A stretch of 64,000 nt of DNA from an uncultured Alphaproteobacteria bacterium (lineage in GTDB: Bacteria > Pseudomonadota > Alphaproteobacteria > Rhizobiales > Ancalomicrobiaceae), in assembly GCA_937919435.1 (NCBI GenBank), contig CALFRR010000075.1:5109-69108 (forward strand), read 5' to 3'. Below, one piece after another: positions 16,499-26,027 of this stretch. The position numbers were made by a program, and so were the translations under genes. Under the pieces are notes generated by a model. That model did no database searches. It was not told the DNA's origin and was given only the letters and a program-made list of their open reading frames with translations. Each line of letters starts with the position of its first letter. Position 1 is the first letter of the stretch.

Positions 16499-19400
16499 CC
16501 TCGCCCTTCGTCGTCCCTTCCGAGACGATCGACCGCCAGCGCCGCGCCTCGGCGCCCGACGGCTCCGCCTGGGTCTCCGCCAACGCCGGCTCCGGCAAGA
16601 CCTGGGTGCTCGCCCGCCGGGTGATCCGCCTGCTGCTCGGCGGCACCGCGCCGTCACGGATCCTCTGCCTGACCTTCACCAAGGCCGCCGCCGCGACCAT
16701 GTCGAACCGGGTCTTCGCCGAGCTCGGCCGTTGGACCCTGCTCGACGACGCCGACCTGCGCCGTCAGATCGTCGAGATCGAGGGCGGCCGGCCGGAGGCG
16801 GTCTCGCCCGCCCGTCTCGGCCGCGCCCGGCGCCTGTTCGCCGAGGCGATCGAGACTCCCGGCGGCCTCAAGATCCAGACCATCCACGCCTTCTGCGAAC
16901 GCATCCTGCAGCAGTTTCCCTTGGAGGCAGGGCTCGCCGGGCGGTTCGAGATCCTCGACGAGGTCGGCGAACGCGAACTGGTCACCGCCGCCCGCGACGC
17001 CGAACTGGTCGCCCTCGCCGCCGCCGAGGAGACGTCGCCGGATGCCGGCACCTTCGCGGACCTCCTCGGCATCGCCGGCGAGGCGGCGCTCGGCTCGGCG
17101 ATCGCCGCGGTGGTCGCCGCCCGCGACGACCTGCGCGACGCGATCCGCGCCTTCGGCTCGATCGACGGGGTGATCGACGCGGTCCGCCGGGCGCTCGGCG
17201 TCGCCGAGGGCGAGACCGACGCGCGGCTGGTCGCCGAGATGCTGGTCTCCTCGGATTTCCCGCCGACGGTCGCCGCCGGGCTGACCGCCGACCTCGAGGC
17301 CTCCTCGAAGAGCACCGACCGCGAGCAGGCGAAGCGGCTGCGCCTCGCCGGTTCGCCGGCCGATCCGATGGAGCGGCTCGCCGCCTGGTGGGCGGTGTTC
17401 TTCACCGGCGGCGGCACCCCACGGGCCAACGTCGTCACCAAGGACATCCGCACCGCCCACCCCGATCTCGTCGACCGGATCGGCCGCGAGACCGCCCGCC
17501 TGCGAAGCCTCGCCGATGCCCGCGCCGGGCTCGCCGCACATCTGCGCACCGCCCGGCTGCTCGCCGTCGCCGACCGCATCGTCGGTCGCTACGAGGCGGC
17601 CAAGCATCGCCGCGGCGCCCTCGACTTCGCCGATCTGGTCGGCCGCACCGCCGATCTCCTGGCCCATGCCGACGCCGCCGCCTGGGTCCAGTACAAGCTC
17701 GACCGGGGCATCGACCACGTCCTGGTCGACGAGGCGCAGGACACCAACCCGCGCCAGTGGGCGATCGTCCACGGGCTCACCGGCGAGTTCTTCGCCGGCG
17801 AGAGCGCGCGGCCGTCGCTGCGTACCGTCTTCGCGGTCGGCGACGAGAAGCAGTCGATCTATTCCTTCCAGGGCGCCGAGCCCGCCCGCTTCGCCGAGAA
17901 TCGGCGCCGCTTCGCCCGGCTCGCCGCCGGGGTCGACCATCCCTTCGCCGACGTCCAGCTGAACCTCTCGTTCCGCTCGACCGGCGACGTGCTCGCCGCC
18001 GTCGACCGGGTGTTCGCCGATCCCGCCCTGCGTGCCCGGCTGCTCTCCGATCCCACCGACTACGGCGCCCACGCCGCCGCCCGCGCCGGGGCGCCCGGCC
18101 TCGTCGAGATCTGGCCGGAGATCGCCGCGGTCAAGGAACCGGAGCCGGAGGACTGGGACGCTCCCCTCGACCGGCCGACCGCGGCGAGCCCGATCCTGCG
18201 CCTCGCCGGCCGGATCGCCGACGAGATCGCCCGTCTGCTCGGCCCCGACGTCCGGCTCGAGGGCACCGGCGAACGGATCCGACCGCGCGACGTGATCGTC
18301 CTGGTGCGCAAACGCGGCCCCTTCGTCGACGCGGTCAACCGGGTGCTGAAGGAGCGCGGCCTGCCGGTCGCCGGTCACGACCGGATGCGGCTCTCCGACC
18401 ACATCGCGGTCGCCGATCTCTGCGCCCTCGGACGGGCTCTGAGCCTGCCCGACGACGACCTGTCGCTCGCCGCGGCGCTGAAGTCGCCGCTGTTCGGCTG
18501 CGACGACGACGATCTCGTCGATCTCGCGACCCGGCCCGAGGCCGATCGCGGTGGCCTCGCCGCGGCGCTGCGGGCGGCGGCGACCGTATCCGACCGCTGG
18601 GCGGCGATCGCCCGGCGTCTCGACGGCTGGCGCGAGGCGGCCGGCCGTCTGCCGCCCTTCGAGTTCTTCGTCCGGGTGCTCTCCGCCGACGGCGGCCGGC
18701 GTCGCTTCGCCGCCCGGCTCGGCTCCGAGGTCGAGGACGTGCTCGACGAGTTCCTGGCGCTCGCCGCCGCCCACGACCGCGGTCCGGCGCCGAGCCTCGT
18801 CCGCTTCCTCGCCGGCCTCGACGAGGACACCCCGGAGATCAAGCGCGAACTCGACGGCACCCGCGACGAGATCCGGGTGATGACCGTCCACGGCGCCAAG
18901 GGGCTCGAGGCGGCGGTGGTGTTCCTGGTCGATCCGGGGTCGGCCCCGACCCACCCGTCGCACGATCCGGTGCTGGTCCGCCTCGCGGTGCCCGACGCAC
19001 CGCCGGAGACCCCGCCGGTGCCGGTTTGGAGCCGCGGCTCGCTCGACCCGGGCGTGGTCGAGGCGGCCCGCGGCCGGGCCCGCACCGCCGCCGGCGACGA
19101 ATACCTGCGGCTGCTCTACGTCGCCATGACCCGCGCCGCCGACCGGCTCTACCTCTGTTGTCACTGCGGGGCCGACGGCCCCGCCGACGACGGCTGGTAC
19201 CGGCTGGTCGCGAACGCTCTGCTGCCCGACGCCGAGCCGGTGGTCGATGCCACCGGTGTCGTCGTCGCCCATCGCTGGCGGGCCGGTCCGCCGACCCCGC
19301 GACCGCCGGTCGACGCGCCGGAAGCCGCCGCCGCGGCCGAGCCGGACCTGCCCGCCTGGATCGACCGGGCACCGCCGATCTCGCCGCCGGCCCAGCGGCT

Positions 19401-20001
19401 GCGCCCCTCCGCCGGCCTCGGCGGACCGACGGGGATCGCGACCACCCGCACGCCGGCCGACGTCGCCGCGGCCGAGGCCCGCCGTCTCGACCGGCTGCGC
19501 GGCATCCTCGCCCATCGCCTGCTCGAACGGCTGCCCGATCTGCCGGCCGACGATCGTGCCGCCGCGGCACGGCGCTTCCTCGCCCGTCGCGGTGCCGAGC
19601 TGCCCGCCGATCTGCGCGAGCGGCTCGCCGACGAGGTCGCCGCCGTCCTCGCCGATCCGGGGTTCGCCGCGGTGTTCGGCCCCGGGTCGCGCGCCGAAGT
19701 GCCGATCGTCGGCCGGTTGACCGGGGCGGACGGCACGCCGATCGAGGTCTCCGGCCGAATCGACCGGCTGGTGATCGGCCCCGAGGAGATCCTGGTGGTC
19801 GACTTCAAGACCGATCCCGAGCCGCCGCCGGCACCGACGGGGGGGCAGGTCGCCCAGCTCGCCGTCTATGTCGCACTGCTCGGCCGGCTCCATCCGGGGC
19901 GACGAATCCGCGCGGCGATCCTCTGGACGGCGCTTCCGCGCCTCGACGAGATCGCCGCCGCACGCCTCGCCGGAGCGATCGTCGGGATCGCGTCGACGTG
20001 A
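16495..20001 (+). CDS. addA: Double-strand break repair helicase AddA
   Basis: The 1168-residue UvrD-like helicase-nuclease subunit of AddAB. Motifs in order: [16 protein letters not shown] (Walker A), [12 protein letters not shown] (motif II), [18 protein letters not shown] (motif III), [11 protein letters not shown] (motif IV), [15 protein letters not shown] (motif V), [15 protein letters not shown] (motif VI), and a C-terminal nuclease centre ILVVDFKTD. The start ATG at 16495 lies inside the addB stop (ATGA). An inverted repeat just after its stop and trxA 112 bp further on follow the order addB-addA-trxA that is common in this class. Confidence 0.95.
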   Translation: MTSPFVVPSETIDRQRRASAPDGSAWVSANAGSGKTWVLARRVIRLLLGGTAPSRILCLTFTKAAAATMSNRVFAELGRWTLLDDADLRRQIVEIEGGRPEAVSPARLGRARRLFAEAIETPGGLKIQTIHAFCERILQQFPLEAGLAGRFEILDEVGERELVTAARDAELVALAAAEETSPDAGTFADLLGIAGEAALGSAIAAVVAARDDLRDAIRAFGSIDGVIDAVRRALGVAEGETDARLVAEMLVSSDFPPTVAAGLTADLEASSKSTDREQAKRLRLAGSPADPMERLAAWWAVFFTGGGTPRANVVTKDIRTAHPDLVDRIGRETARLRSLADARAGLAAHLRTARLLAVADRIVGRYEAAKHRRGALDFADLVGRTADLLAHADAAAWVQYKLDRGIDHVLVDEAQDTNPRQWAIVHGLTGEFFAGESARPSLRTVFAVGDEKQSIYSFQGAEPARFAENRRRFARLAAGVDHPFADVQLNLSFRSTGDVLAAVDRVFADPALRARLLSDPTDYGAHAAARAGAPGLVEIWPEIAAVKEPEPEDWDAPLDRPTAASPILRLAGRIADEIARLLGPDVRLEGTGERIRPRDVIVLVRKRGPFVDAVNRVLKERGLPVAGHDRMRLSDHIAVADLCALGRALSLPDDDLSLAAALKSPLFGCDDDDLVDLATRPEADRGGLAAALRAAATVSDRWAAIARRLDGWREAAGRLPPFEFFVRVLSADGGRRRFAARLGSEVEDVLDEFLALAAAHDRGPAPSLVRFLAGLDEDTPEIKRELDGTRDEIRVMTVHGAKGLEAAVVFLVDPGSAPTHPSHDPVLVRLAVPDAPPETPPVPVWSRGSLDPGVVEAARGRARTAAGDEYLRLLYVAMTRAADRLYLCCHCGADGPADDGWYRLVANALLPDAEPVVDATGVVVAHRWRAGPPTPRPPVDAPEAAAAAEPDLPAWIDRAPPISPPAQRLRPSAGLGGPTGIATTRTPADVAAAEARRLDRLRGILAHRLLERLPDLPADDRAAAARRFLARRGAELPADLRERLADEVAAVLADPGFAAVFGPGSRAEVPIVGRLTGADGTPIEVSGRIDRLVIGPEEILVVDFKTDPEPPPAPTGGQVAQLAVYVALLGRLHPGRRIRAAILWTALPRLDEIAAARLAGAIVGIAST

Positions 20002-20035
20002 TCCTGTGGTCCGGTGGATGCCGACCCACAGGATC
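20000..20035 (+). terminator. Hairpin at the addA stop
   Basis: GATCCTGTGG (20000-20009) pairs perfectly with CCACAGGATC (20026-20035) around a 16-nt loop, followed by only TT. It overlaps the addA stop codon, so it could be a weak terminator or an RNA-stability element separating addA from trxA. Confidence 0.5.
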
Positions 20036-20113
20036 TTGACGCTGCACGGCGGGCTTCCTACGTTCGGCGCAATACGCCGCCGTCCGACGGCGCCTTCTGG
20101 AGATGAAAACGAA

Positions 20114-20437
20114 ATGGCGACCGTGAAAGTCACCGATGCGTCCTTCGAAACCGACGTGCTGGGCTCGGCCGAGCCGGTGGTCGTCGACTTCTGGGCGGAG
20201 TGGTGTGGACCGTGCCGGATGATCGCGCCGGCGCTCGACGAGATCTCCAACGAGATGGCGGGCAAGGTGAAGATCGCCAAGCTCAACATCGACGAGAATC
20301 CCGACGTCGCGATGAAGTACGGCGTCCGTTCGATCCCCACCCTGATCGTCTTCTCCGGCGGCCAGCCGGCGGCGATGCAGGTCGGTGCCGCCCCCAAGGG
20401 CCGGCTCGTCGACTGGATCAACGGCGCGATCGGCTGA
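20114..20437 (+). CDS. trxA: Thioredoxin 1
   Basis: A 107-residue thioredoxin with the classical active site [19 protein letters not shown] and the cis-Pro segment [10 protein letters not shown]. It reduces disulphides in the cytoplasm with electrons from thioredoxin reductase. ATG at 20114 gives the standard length; the upstream GGAGATGAAAACGAA provides the ribosome site. It has its own leader after addA and is closed by a strong GC hairpin at 20459-20492. Confidence 0.97.
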   Translation: MATVKVTDASFETDVLGSAEPVVVDFWAEWCGPCRMIAPALDEISNEMAGKVKIAKLNIDENPDVAMKYGVRSIPTLIVFSGGQPAAMQVGAAPKGRLVDWINGAIG

Positions 20438-20458
20438 GCCCCGACCGCTCGATTCGAT

Positions 20459-20492
20459 CGGCCCGGTCCGCCCGACGGCGGCCGGGCCGTTC
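20459..20492 (+). terminator. Terminator hairpin after trxA
   Basis: CGGCCCGG (20459-20466) pairs with CCGGGCCG (20482-20489) and CCGCC (20468-20472) with GGCGG (20477-20481), leaving a CGAC loop and one bulged T. Only TT follows, so termination may need Rho. Confidence 0.65.
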
Positions 20493-20574
20493 CGCGTCGG
20501 CGCGAGGGACTTGAAATGTCGGCCGGAAACGCTCAAGTCAGGGGCGAATTCGCCAGACCCGAACGAGGAAGACC

Positions 20575-21195
20575 ATGAGCGACGAGAAAGCGACCGCCCC
20601 CGAGGCCGCGCCCGCCGAGGCGCCCGAAGCGGGAGCCGTTCCGCCGGTCGAAGCACCGGCGGTCGATGCCCTCGAAGCGGCCAGGGCCGAGAGTGCCGAG
20701 CTCAAGGACCGTCTGCTGCGCACCCTCGCCGAGATGGAGAACCTGCGCCGCCGGACCGAGAAGGAGATGAAGGAGGCGCGCGACTACGCGGTGACCGCCT
20801 TCGCCCGCGATCTCCTGTCGGTCGCCGACAACTTCGACCGGGCGATCGCCCATGTTCCCGCCGAGCTGCGCGAGAGCGGCGTCGCCGGTGCGCTGGCGCT
20901 GATCGAAGGCGTCGAACTGACCGGCCGCGAACTGCTCACCGTGATGGAGAAGCACGGCGTCCGGAAGCTGTCGCCGGCCGGCGAGCGTTTCGACCCGAAC
21001 TTCCATCAGGCGATGTTCGAAGTGCCGAACGCCGAGGTGCCGACCGGAACCGTCGTCCAGGTTCTCCAGGACGGCTTCGCCATCGGCGGTCGCGTGTTGC
21101 GCCCGGCGCTGGTCGGCGTGGCCAAGGGAGGTCCGAAGCCCGCCGCCGCCGATCCTGCGCCCGCGCCGATCGAAGGCGTCGACCGTACGGTCTGA
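20575..21195 (+). CDS. grpE: Nucleotide exchange factor GrpE
   Basis: A 206-residue DnaK co-chaperone that drives ADP release. It has an acidic Ala/Pro/Glu-rich N-terminal tail (1-40), the long dimerising helix ([23 protein letters not shown]), and the C-terminal beta domain with [16 protein letters not shown] and [24 protein letters not shown] at 20575 follows GAGGAAG. dnaK and hrcA are not in the window, so grpE is separated from them. A TTGAAA at 20511-20516 could be the -35 of a heat-shock (RpoH) promoter, but no convincing -10 was found. A CIRCE element was looked for and not seen. Confidence 0.95.
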   Translation: MSDEKATAPEAAPAEAPEAGAVPPVEAPAVDALEAARAESAELKDRLLRTLAEMENLRRRTEKEMKEARDYAVTAFARDLLSVADNFDRAIAHVPAELRESGVAGALALIEGVELTGRELLTVMEKHGVRKLSPAGERFDPNFHQAMFEVPNAEVPTGTVVQVLQDGFAIGGRVLRPALVGVAKGGPKPAAADPAPAPIEGVDRTV

Positions 21196-21265
21196 TCCCA
21201 CGACCGGGAACCGGTCGCGCATCCAGGCGTCCCTGACGCGCCCGCTCGACGGGCGTGTCGGCGGT

Positions 21266-21562
21266 TCAGTCCTTCGTCGCGAACTTCTCGAGCGAGGAGA
21301 GGTCGCGCCGCCGCTGTTCGACGATGGCTTCCGCGAGCCGCTTCAGTTCCGGATTGTGGCCGGAGACGCGCTGCTTCTCGGCCAGTTCCAGCGTGTCCTT
21401 GTAACGCGAGATCAGCGACTCGACGAACTGCCGATCGAGTTCCTTGCCGGCCATGACGGTCGCCTTGCGGGAGGACTCCTGCCAGTAGTACGCGGCCTGC
21501 ACGCCTTCCAGGGTCAGAAGACATCCGATGATGGTGGCGGCCAGAACGTCTTTCTTCGTCAT
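21266..21562 (-). CDS. Small membrane-anchored protein with DUF305-like tail
   Basis: A 98-residue protein of unknown function. An N-terminal hydrophobic helix (DVLAATIIGCLLTLEGVQAAYYW) is followed by a charged helical domain ending in HNPELKRLAEAIVEQRRRDL. That segment resembles the PELKALA...Q block of the DUF305 ferritin-like fold, but the paired His residues typical of DUF305 are missing. The start at 21562 (MTKKDVLAAT) is preferred over an upstream frame that gives an Arg-rich leader. It lies between grpE (convergent) and putR. I would expect it to be anchored in the inner membrane with the tail in the periplasm. Confidence 0.6.
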   Translation of the reverse strand: MTKKDVLAATIIGCLLTLEGVQAAYYWQESSRKATVMAGKELDRQFVESLISRYKDTLELAEKQRVSGHNPELKRLAEAIVEQRRRDLSSLEKFATKD

Positions 21563-21709
21563 TTTCGTCTGCTCTTGTCTCGCCCGGATGCCCCGGCGCC
21601 GGCGCTCGGCGGAAGGGCTGTCCCGCGACCGGAGCTTGCCTCGAAACGGTGATGACGACAATGCCTTCTTCGATCAATTCGAAGAACCGACCGCCGGTCG
21701 CGTCCCGGT

Positions 21710-22186
21710 CTACAGCGGCAATGCCGTGGTCGCCTTGACTTCTTCCATCACCGCGTAGGTTCGGGTCTCCCGTACACCCGGAAGAGGTAGGATGACTTCT
21801 GCCAGAAACCGGCGATAGGCGCCCATGTCGCGGACCCGAGCCTTCAGAAGATAGTCGAAGCCGCCGGCGACCATGTGACACTCGAGCACTTCGCCGGCCC
21901 GTTTCACCTGAGTGGCGAAGTGTTCGAAGACGTCCGGGCTGGTCCGGTCGAGCAGCACCTCGACGAACACCAGCAGGCCGCGGCCCAGACGGATCGGGTC
22001 GAGCTCCGCCCGGTATCCGAGGATGAAGCCGTCGCGCATCAGCCGTCGCACCCGGTCGGCCGTCGCCGTGGCGGAGAGGCCGATCCGCTCGGCGAGGTCG
22101 GCGTTGGTGATGCGGCCGTCCGACTGCAGCACCCCGAGGATGCGGCGGTCGATCCGATCGATTCCGTCGATGTCACCGTCGGTCAT
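21710..22186 (-). CDS. putR: Lrp/AsnC-family regulator, probable PutR
   Basis: A 158-residue regulator with an N-terminal AsnC-type helix-turn-helix (IDRIDRRILGVLQSDGRITNADLAERIGLSATATADRVRRL) and a C-terminal RAM ligand domain (FVEVLLDR, HMVAGGFDYLLKARVRD, LPGVRETRTY). It is transcribed divergently from putA across a 151-bp gap. That is the arrangement of PutR in Agrobacterium and Rhodobacter, where it activates putA in response to proline. The name is therefore from context plus family. The binding site should be in 22187-22337; no unambiguous palindrome was singled out there. Confidence 0.85.
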   Translation of the reverse strand: MTDGDIDGIDRIDRRILGVLQSDGRITNADLAERIGLSATATADRVRRLMRDGFILGYRAELDPIRLGRGLLVFVEVLLDRTSPDVFEHFATQVKRAGEVLECHMVAGGFDYLLKARVRDMGAYRRFLAEVILPLPGVRETRTYAVMEEVKATTALPL

Positions 22187-22337
22187 CGCTTAGACCTCAT
22201 GAACAACGGTAGAATACACGGACTTCGACGGAAAACGAGGTGAAAAAGCGGATATCATGGGACATCGACGGTCGGCAGAGGGGATTTCGTGCCGGCCCGC
22301 CCGCTCCCGCGCCGGGAGCCGCCCGAGGACGTCACCG

Positions 22338-25300
22338 ATGACCAGCCCGACCGCGCTCGTTCGTCCCGTATCCGCCGTCGCGCCGTTCCGCGCGCCCTAT
22401 GCTCCCGACGACACCGCGCTCGTCCGTTCGCTGATCGCCGCCGCCCGGTTCGAGCCGGCGGCGGACGCCCGCATCGATGCCCATGCCACTCGGCTGATCG
22501 ACAAGATCCGCGCCGAGACGGGGGGATTCGGCGTCGAGGAGTTCCTGCGGGAGTATTCGCTGACCACCCGCGAGGGCCTCGCCCTGATGGTGCTCGCCGA
22601 GGCGCTGCTCCGGGTGCCCGATTCGCACACCGCCGATCAACTGATCGAGGACAAGCTCGCCGAAGCCGAGTTCGAGAACCACGAGCGGGTCTCCGACGCC
22701 TGGCTGGTCTCCGCCTCGGCCTGGGCGATGGGGCTCACCGCCAAGATCTTCCGCCCCGGCGAGACGCCGATGAACGTGCTGTCCGGCATGGTCAAGCGGA
22801 TGGGCCGGCCGACCATCCGCACCGCGGCGCGGCAGGCGATGCGGGTGATGGGCTACCAGTTCGTGCTCGGCGAGACCATCGACAGCGCGCTGTCCCGCGC
22901 CTCCTCCTGGGAGGCCAAGGGCTACCGCTATTCCTACGACATGCTCGGCGAAGGGGCGCGGACCGCCGCCGACGCCGAGAAGTATTTCGCCGACTACGCC
23001 ATGGCGATCGAGCGGATCGGCAGGGCGGCGGCCGGCAAGCCGGCTCTGCCGAACCGCGCCGGCATCTCGGTCAAGCTCTCGGCGCTGCATCCGCGCTACG
23101 AGGCGACGAACGGCGAAGCGGTGATGCGCGAACTGGTGCCGCGGCTGCTCGAGCTCGCCCGCGCGGCGAAGGCCCACGACCTCGGCTTCACCGTCGACGC
23201 GGAAGAAGCCGAGCGGCTGGAGATCTCCCTCGACGTCTTCGCCGCCACCCTCGCCGACTCGTCGCTGAAGGGGTGGGACGGCTTCGGCCTCGCCGTCCAG
23301 GCCTATCAGAAGCGCGCTTCGGCGGTCGTCGACTGGGTCGGCGATCTCGCCGAGAACCTCGACCGCCGGCTGATGGTGCGTCTGGTCAAGGGCGCCTATT
23401 GGGACACCGAGATCAAGCGCGCCCAGGAGCGCGGCCTCGCCGACTACCCGCTGTTCACCCGCAAGGCGGCGACCGACCTCTCCTATCTCGCCTGCGCCCG
23501 CAAGCTGTTGCGCCTGCGTCCGCGCATCTACCCGCAGTTCGCCGGCCACAACGCGGTGACCGTCGCCCAGGTCCGCGAACTCGCTCGCGAGAACTGGTCG
23601 GACGCCGATCCCGGCTTCGAGTATCAGAAGCTGCACGGGATGGGCGACGCGCTGCACCGCTCGGTGGTCGAAGACGACGGGATGGCCTGCCGGATCTATG
23701 CCCCGGTCGGCGGCCACCGCGATCTGCTCGCCTATCTGGTCCGCCGTCTGCTCGAGAACGGCGCCAACTCCTCCTTCGTCGCCAAGGTCGGCGATCCCGC
23801 GATCCCGGTCTCGGCGTTGCTCGCCCGTCCGGCCGACGAACTCGGCGGCGGCTCGCGCGCCCGCCACCGTCGCATCCCGCTGCCTGAAGCGCTCTACGGC
23901 GACGCACGGAAGAACTCGCGCGGTCTCGAATTCGGCTGTGCCGCCGATCGCGCGGCGCTCGAGGCGGCCCTCGACGCCGCCCGTGCCACGCCGCGCGCCG
24001 CCGCGCCGGTGATCGACGGCGTGGTGAAGATCGGAGCCGCTCGTCCTGTGGTCTCTCCGGTCGACGGCCGCACCGTGGTCGGTTCGGTGGTCGAGGCCGA
24101 TCCGGCCCTCGCGGTCGAGGCCGTCGCCCGTGCCGTCGCCGCCTTCCCGGCCTGGGACCGCACTCCCGCGGAGACCCGCGCCGCGGCGCTGGAGACGGCG
24201 GCCGACGCGCTTGAGGCGGAGCGCGAGAGCCTGATGGCGCTGCTTTCGGCGGAAGCCGGCAAGACCGTCGGCGACGGCCTCGCCGAAGTTCGCGAGGCGG
24301 CCGACTTCTGCCGCTTCTACGCCGCCGAGGCCCGTCGGCTGTGTGGCGAGGGCGAGGTGCTGACCGGCCCGACCGGCGAGGAGAACCGCTTCCTGCATCG
24401 CGGCCGCGGCGTCTTCGTCTGCATCTCGCCGTGGAACTTCCCGCTGGCCATCTTCCTCGGTCAGGTGAGCGCGGCGCTCGCCGCCGGCAATGCGGTGGTC
24501 GCCAAACCGGCCGAACAGACGCCGCTGATCGCCGCCCGGGCGGTCGAGATCCTGCACGCCGCCGGGGTTCCGGCGGGTGCACTGCAGCTCGTCCCCGGCG
24601 ACGGCGAGATCGGCCGCGCCCTGGTCGGGGCACCGCGCGTCGCCGGCGTCGCCTTCACCGGCTCGACCGAGGTCGCCCGCGCCATCAACCGGACGCTCGC
24701 CGCCAAGGACGGCCCGATCGTCCCGCTGATCGCCGAGACCGGCGGCATCAACGCGATGATCGTCGATGCCACCGCGCTGCCCGAACAGGTCGCCGACGAC
24801 GTCACCCTCTCCGCCTTCCGCTCCGCCGGTCAGCGCTGCTCGGCGCTGCGCCTGATCTTCGTCCAGGAGGACGTCGCCGATCGGATCGAACCGATGATCG
24901 TCGGTGCCGCCAAGGAGCTGCGGCTCGGCGATCCGCGCCTGCTGACCACCGACGTCGGTCCGGTGATCGACGCCGAGGCCGCGGCCCGGCTCACGACCTA
25001 TCTCGACGGACGCCGCAAGGCGGGGCGGATCGTCTGGGAGGGGACGACGCCGGACGGCGCGCTTTCCGGCGGCACCTGGGTCGCCCCGACGGTGGTTCGG
25101 CTCGCGAGCCCGGGCGAACTGACCGAAGAGGTGTTCGGCCCGGTGCTGCACGTCGTGCGTTGGAAGGCGGGCGAGCTCGACGCGGCGATCGCGGCGATCG
25201 CGGCGACCGGCTACGGCCTGACCCTCGGGATCCATTCCCGCATCGACGCCTCGATCCGGAAGATCTGCGAAGCGCTGTCGGTCGGCAACGTCTACGTCAA

Positions 25301-25481
25301 CCGCAACATGATCGGCGCGGTGGTCGGCGTCCAGCCGTTCGGCGGTTCGGGCCTGTCCGGCACCGGCCCCAAGGCCGGCGGCCCCGGCTATCTCGCCCGC
25401 TTCGCGCTGGAGCAGACCATCTCCACCAACACCGCCGCGGCGGGCGGCAACACCACCCTGGTGGCGATGGGAGAAGAGTGA
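22338..25481 (+). CDS. putA: Bifunctional proline dehydrogenase / P5C dehydrogenase PutA
   Basis: A 1047-residue enzyme that oxidises proline to glutamate in two steps with substrate channelling. Residues about 60-480 are the FAD-dependent PRODH barrel (SVKLSALHPRYEA, FTVDAEEAERLE, LMVRLVKGAYWDTEIKRAQ). Residues about 560-1035 are the NAD-dependent aldehyde dehydrogenase, with PWNFPLAIF, the general-base Glu in PLIAETGGINAMI and the nucleophilic Cys in FRSAGQRCSALRL. No ribbon-helix-helix domain is present at the N-terminus, so this PutA does not repress its own gene, consistent with control by the neighbouring PutR. ATG at 22338 gives the family N-terminus; the length fits the shorter rhizobial PutA class. 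Confidence 0.95.
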   Translation: MTSPTALVRPVSAVAPFRAPYAPDDTALVRSLIAAARFEPAADARIDAHATRLIDKIRAETGGFGVEEFLREYSLTTREGLALMVLAEALLRVPDSHTADQLIEDKLAEAEFENHERVSDAWLVSASAWAMGLTAKIFRPGETPMNVLSGMVKRMGRPTIRTAARQAMRVMGYQFVLGETIDSALSRASSWEAKGYRYSYDMLGEGARTAADAEKYFADYAMAIERIGRAAAGKPALPNRAGISVKLSALHPRYEATNGEAVMRELVPRLLELARAAKAHDLGFTVDAEEAERLEISLDVFAATLADSSLKGWDGFGLAVQAYQKRASAVVDWVGDLAENLDRRLMVRLVKGAYWDTEIKRAQERGLADYPLFTRKAATDLSYLACARKLLRLRPRIYPQFAGHNAVTVAQVRELARENWSDADPGFEYQKLHGMGDALHRSVVEDDGMACRIYAPVGGHRDLLAYLVRRLLENGANSSFVAKVGDPAIPVSALLARPADELGGGSRARHRRIPLPEALYGDARKNSRGLEFGCAADRAALEAALDAARATPRAAAPVIDGVVKIGAARPVVSPVDGRTVVGSVVEADPALAVEAVARAVAAFPAWDRTPAETRAAALETAADALEAERESLMALLSAEAGKTVGDGLAEVREAADFCRFYAAEARRLCGEGEVLTGPTGEENRFLHRGRGVFVCISPWNFPLAIFLGQVSAALAAGNAVVAKPAEQTPLIAARAVEILHAAGVPAGALQLVPGDGEIGRALVGAPRVAGVAFTGSTEVARAINRTLAAKDGPIVPLIAETGGINAMIVDATALPEQVADDVTLSAFRSAGQRCSALRLIFVQEDVADRIEPMIVGAAKELRLGDPRLLTTDVGPVIDAEAAARLTTYLDGRRKAGRIVWEGTTPDGALSGGTWVAPTVVRLASPGELTEEVFGPVLHVVRWKAGELDAAIAAIAATGYGLTLGIHSRIDASIRKICEALSVGNVYVNRNMIGAVVGVQPFGGSGLSGTGPKAGGPGYLARFALEQTISTNTAAAGGNTTLVAMGEE

Positions 25482-25484
25482 GGT

Positions 25485-25506
25485 GGGGCGGACGCCGGTC
25501 CGCCCC
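25485..25506 (+). terminator. Terminator hairpin after putA
   Basis: GGGGCGGAC (25485-25493) pairs perfectly with GTCCGCCCC (25498-25506) around a GCCG tetraloop, 3 bp after the putA stop. CTTC follows rather than a long T-run. Confidence 0.65.
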
Positions 25507-25976
25507 CTTCGGCGGCCGGCGATGCGAAGGCGCTCTCCTCCCGTCCTCTCCCCCCTCCGAGGGGCCTCTGCAGGATCGGACGTGGTCGCCGACGACCTTC
25601 GAAGTCGCCCGCGGATCCAGCCCCACCCGGCGTCCCCGGCCGGAGCGGCGGAGGGGCGGAGGGGAGGGGATCAAGTCGCCATCTCGATGGGTTGGGGCCC
25701 CGCTGGGGCCTCTTCCCGGCGCCGACGCGCCGCCGGGGACGACGGGGAGCGTATGTGGCGATGCCCTTGCTCGAGCCGATGTCGAATTGAGTAGAGCTCC
25801 CCTCGAGGGAAAAACGAGACGGAGAGGAGGGGCGGCCTCACCGTCTGCTCTCCGAGGGTCGCGGGCACGTCTGGCCCTCGCCCAGTCTCTCCCTCGTCGA
25901 GCGGGAGGGGACGAGGGGACGGCGCCGATCGAGCCGGTAGCCCCTTCGTGAGGCGAACCCGCTCTCGATATGAAAC
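25507..25976. other. Gene-free G/C-run intergenic DNA
   Basis: No coding frame here shows a recognisable protein. The DNA is made of short purine or pyrimidine runs, and many small hairpins: GGCCCC-GCT-GGGGCC at 25696-25710, CCCCT-CCG-AGGGG near 25548, and CCCTCGAGGG followed by AAAAA near 25805. The texture differs from flanking genes and looks like a dispersed intergenic repeat or its remains. No second copy was found in the window. Confidence 0.5.
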
Positions 25977-26007
25977 GGCCCGCGGATCCGCCGATCCACG
26001 GGCCTTT
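25977..26007 (-). terminator. Terminator hairpin of the M17 aminopeptidase gene
   Basis: GGCCCGCGGATC (25977-25988) pairs with GATCCACGGGCC (25993-26004) with one mismatch and a 4-nt loop. It lies 20 bp past the stop of the leftward gene. Read leftwards the tail is GTTTCA. Confidence 0.7.
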
Positions 26008-26027
26008 CCATGCCTGGTGCCGCCGCC

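Noticed and set aside
13211..20421. Very long open frames antisense to addB and addA (over 1100 codons each), and similar ones antisense to divL and the TRAP genes
   Set aside because: They arise because strong third-position G/C use removes stops from the opposite strand. They give Arg/Gly/Ala/Asp-rich low-complexity protein with no domain, while the sense frames encode clear families.
20438..20574. CIRCE element or clear RpoH promoter before grpE
   Set aside because: No TTAGCACTC-N9-GAGTGCTAA was found. TTGAAA at 20511 has no matching -10 at proper distance, so it was mentioned only in the grpE entry.
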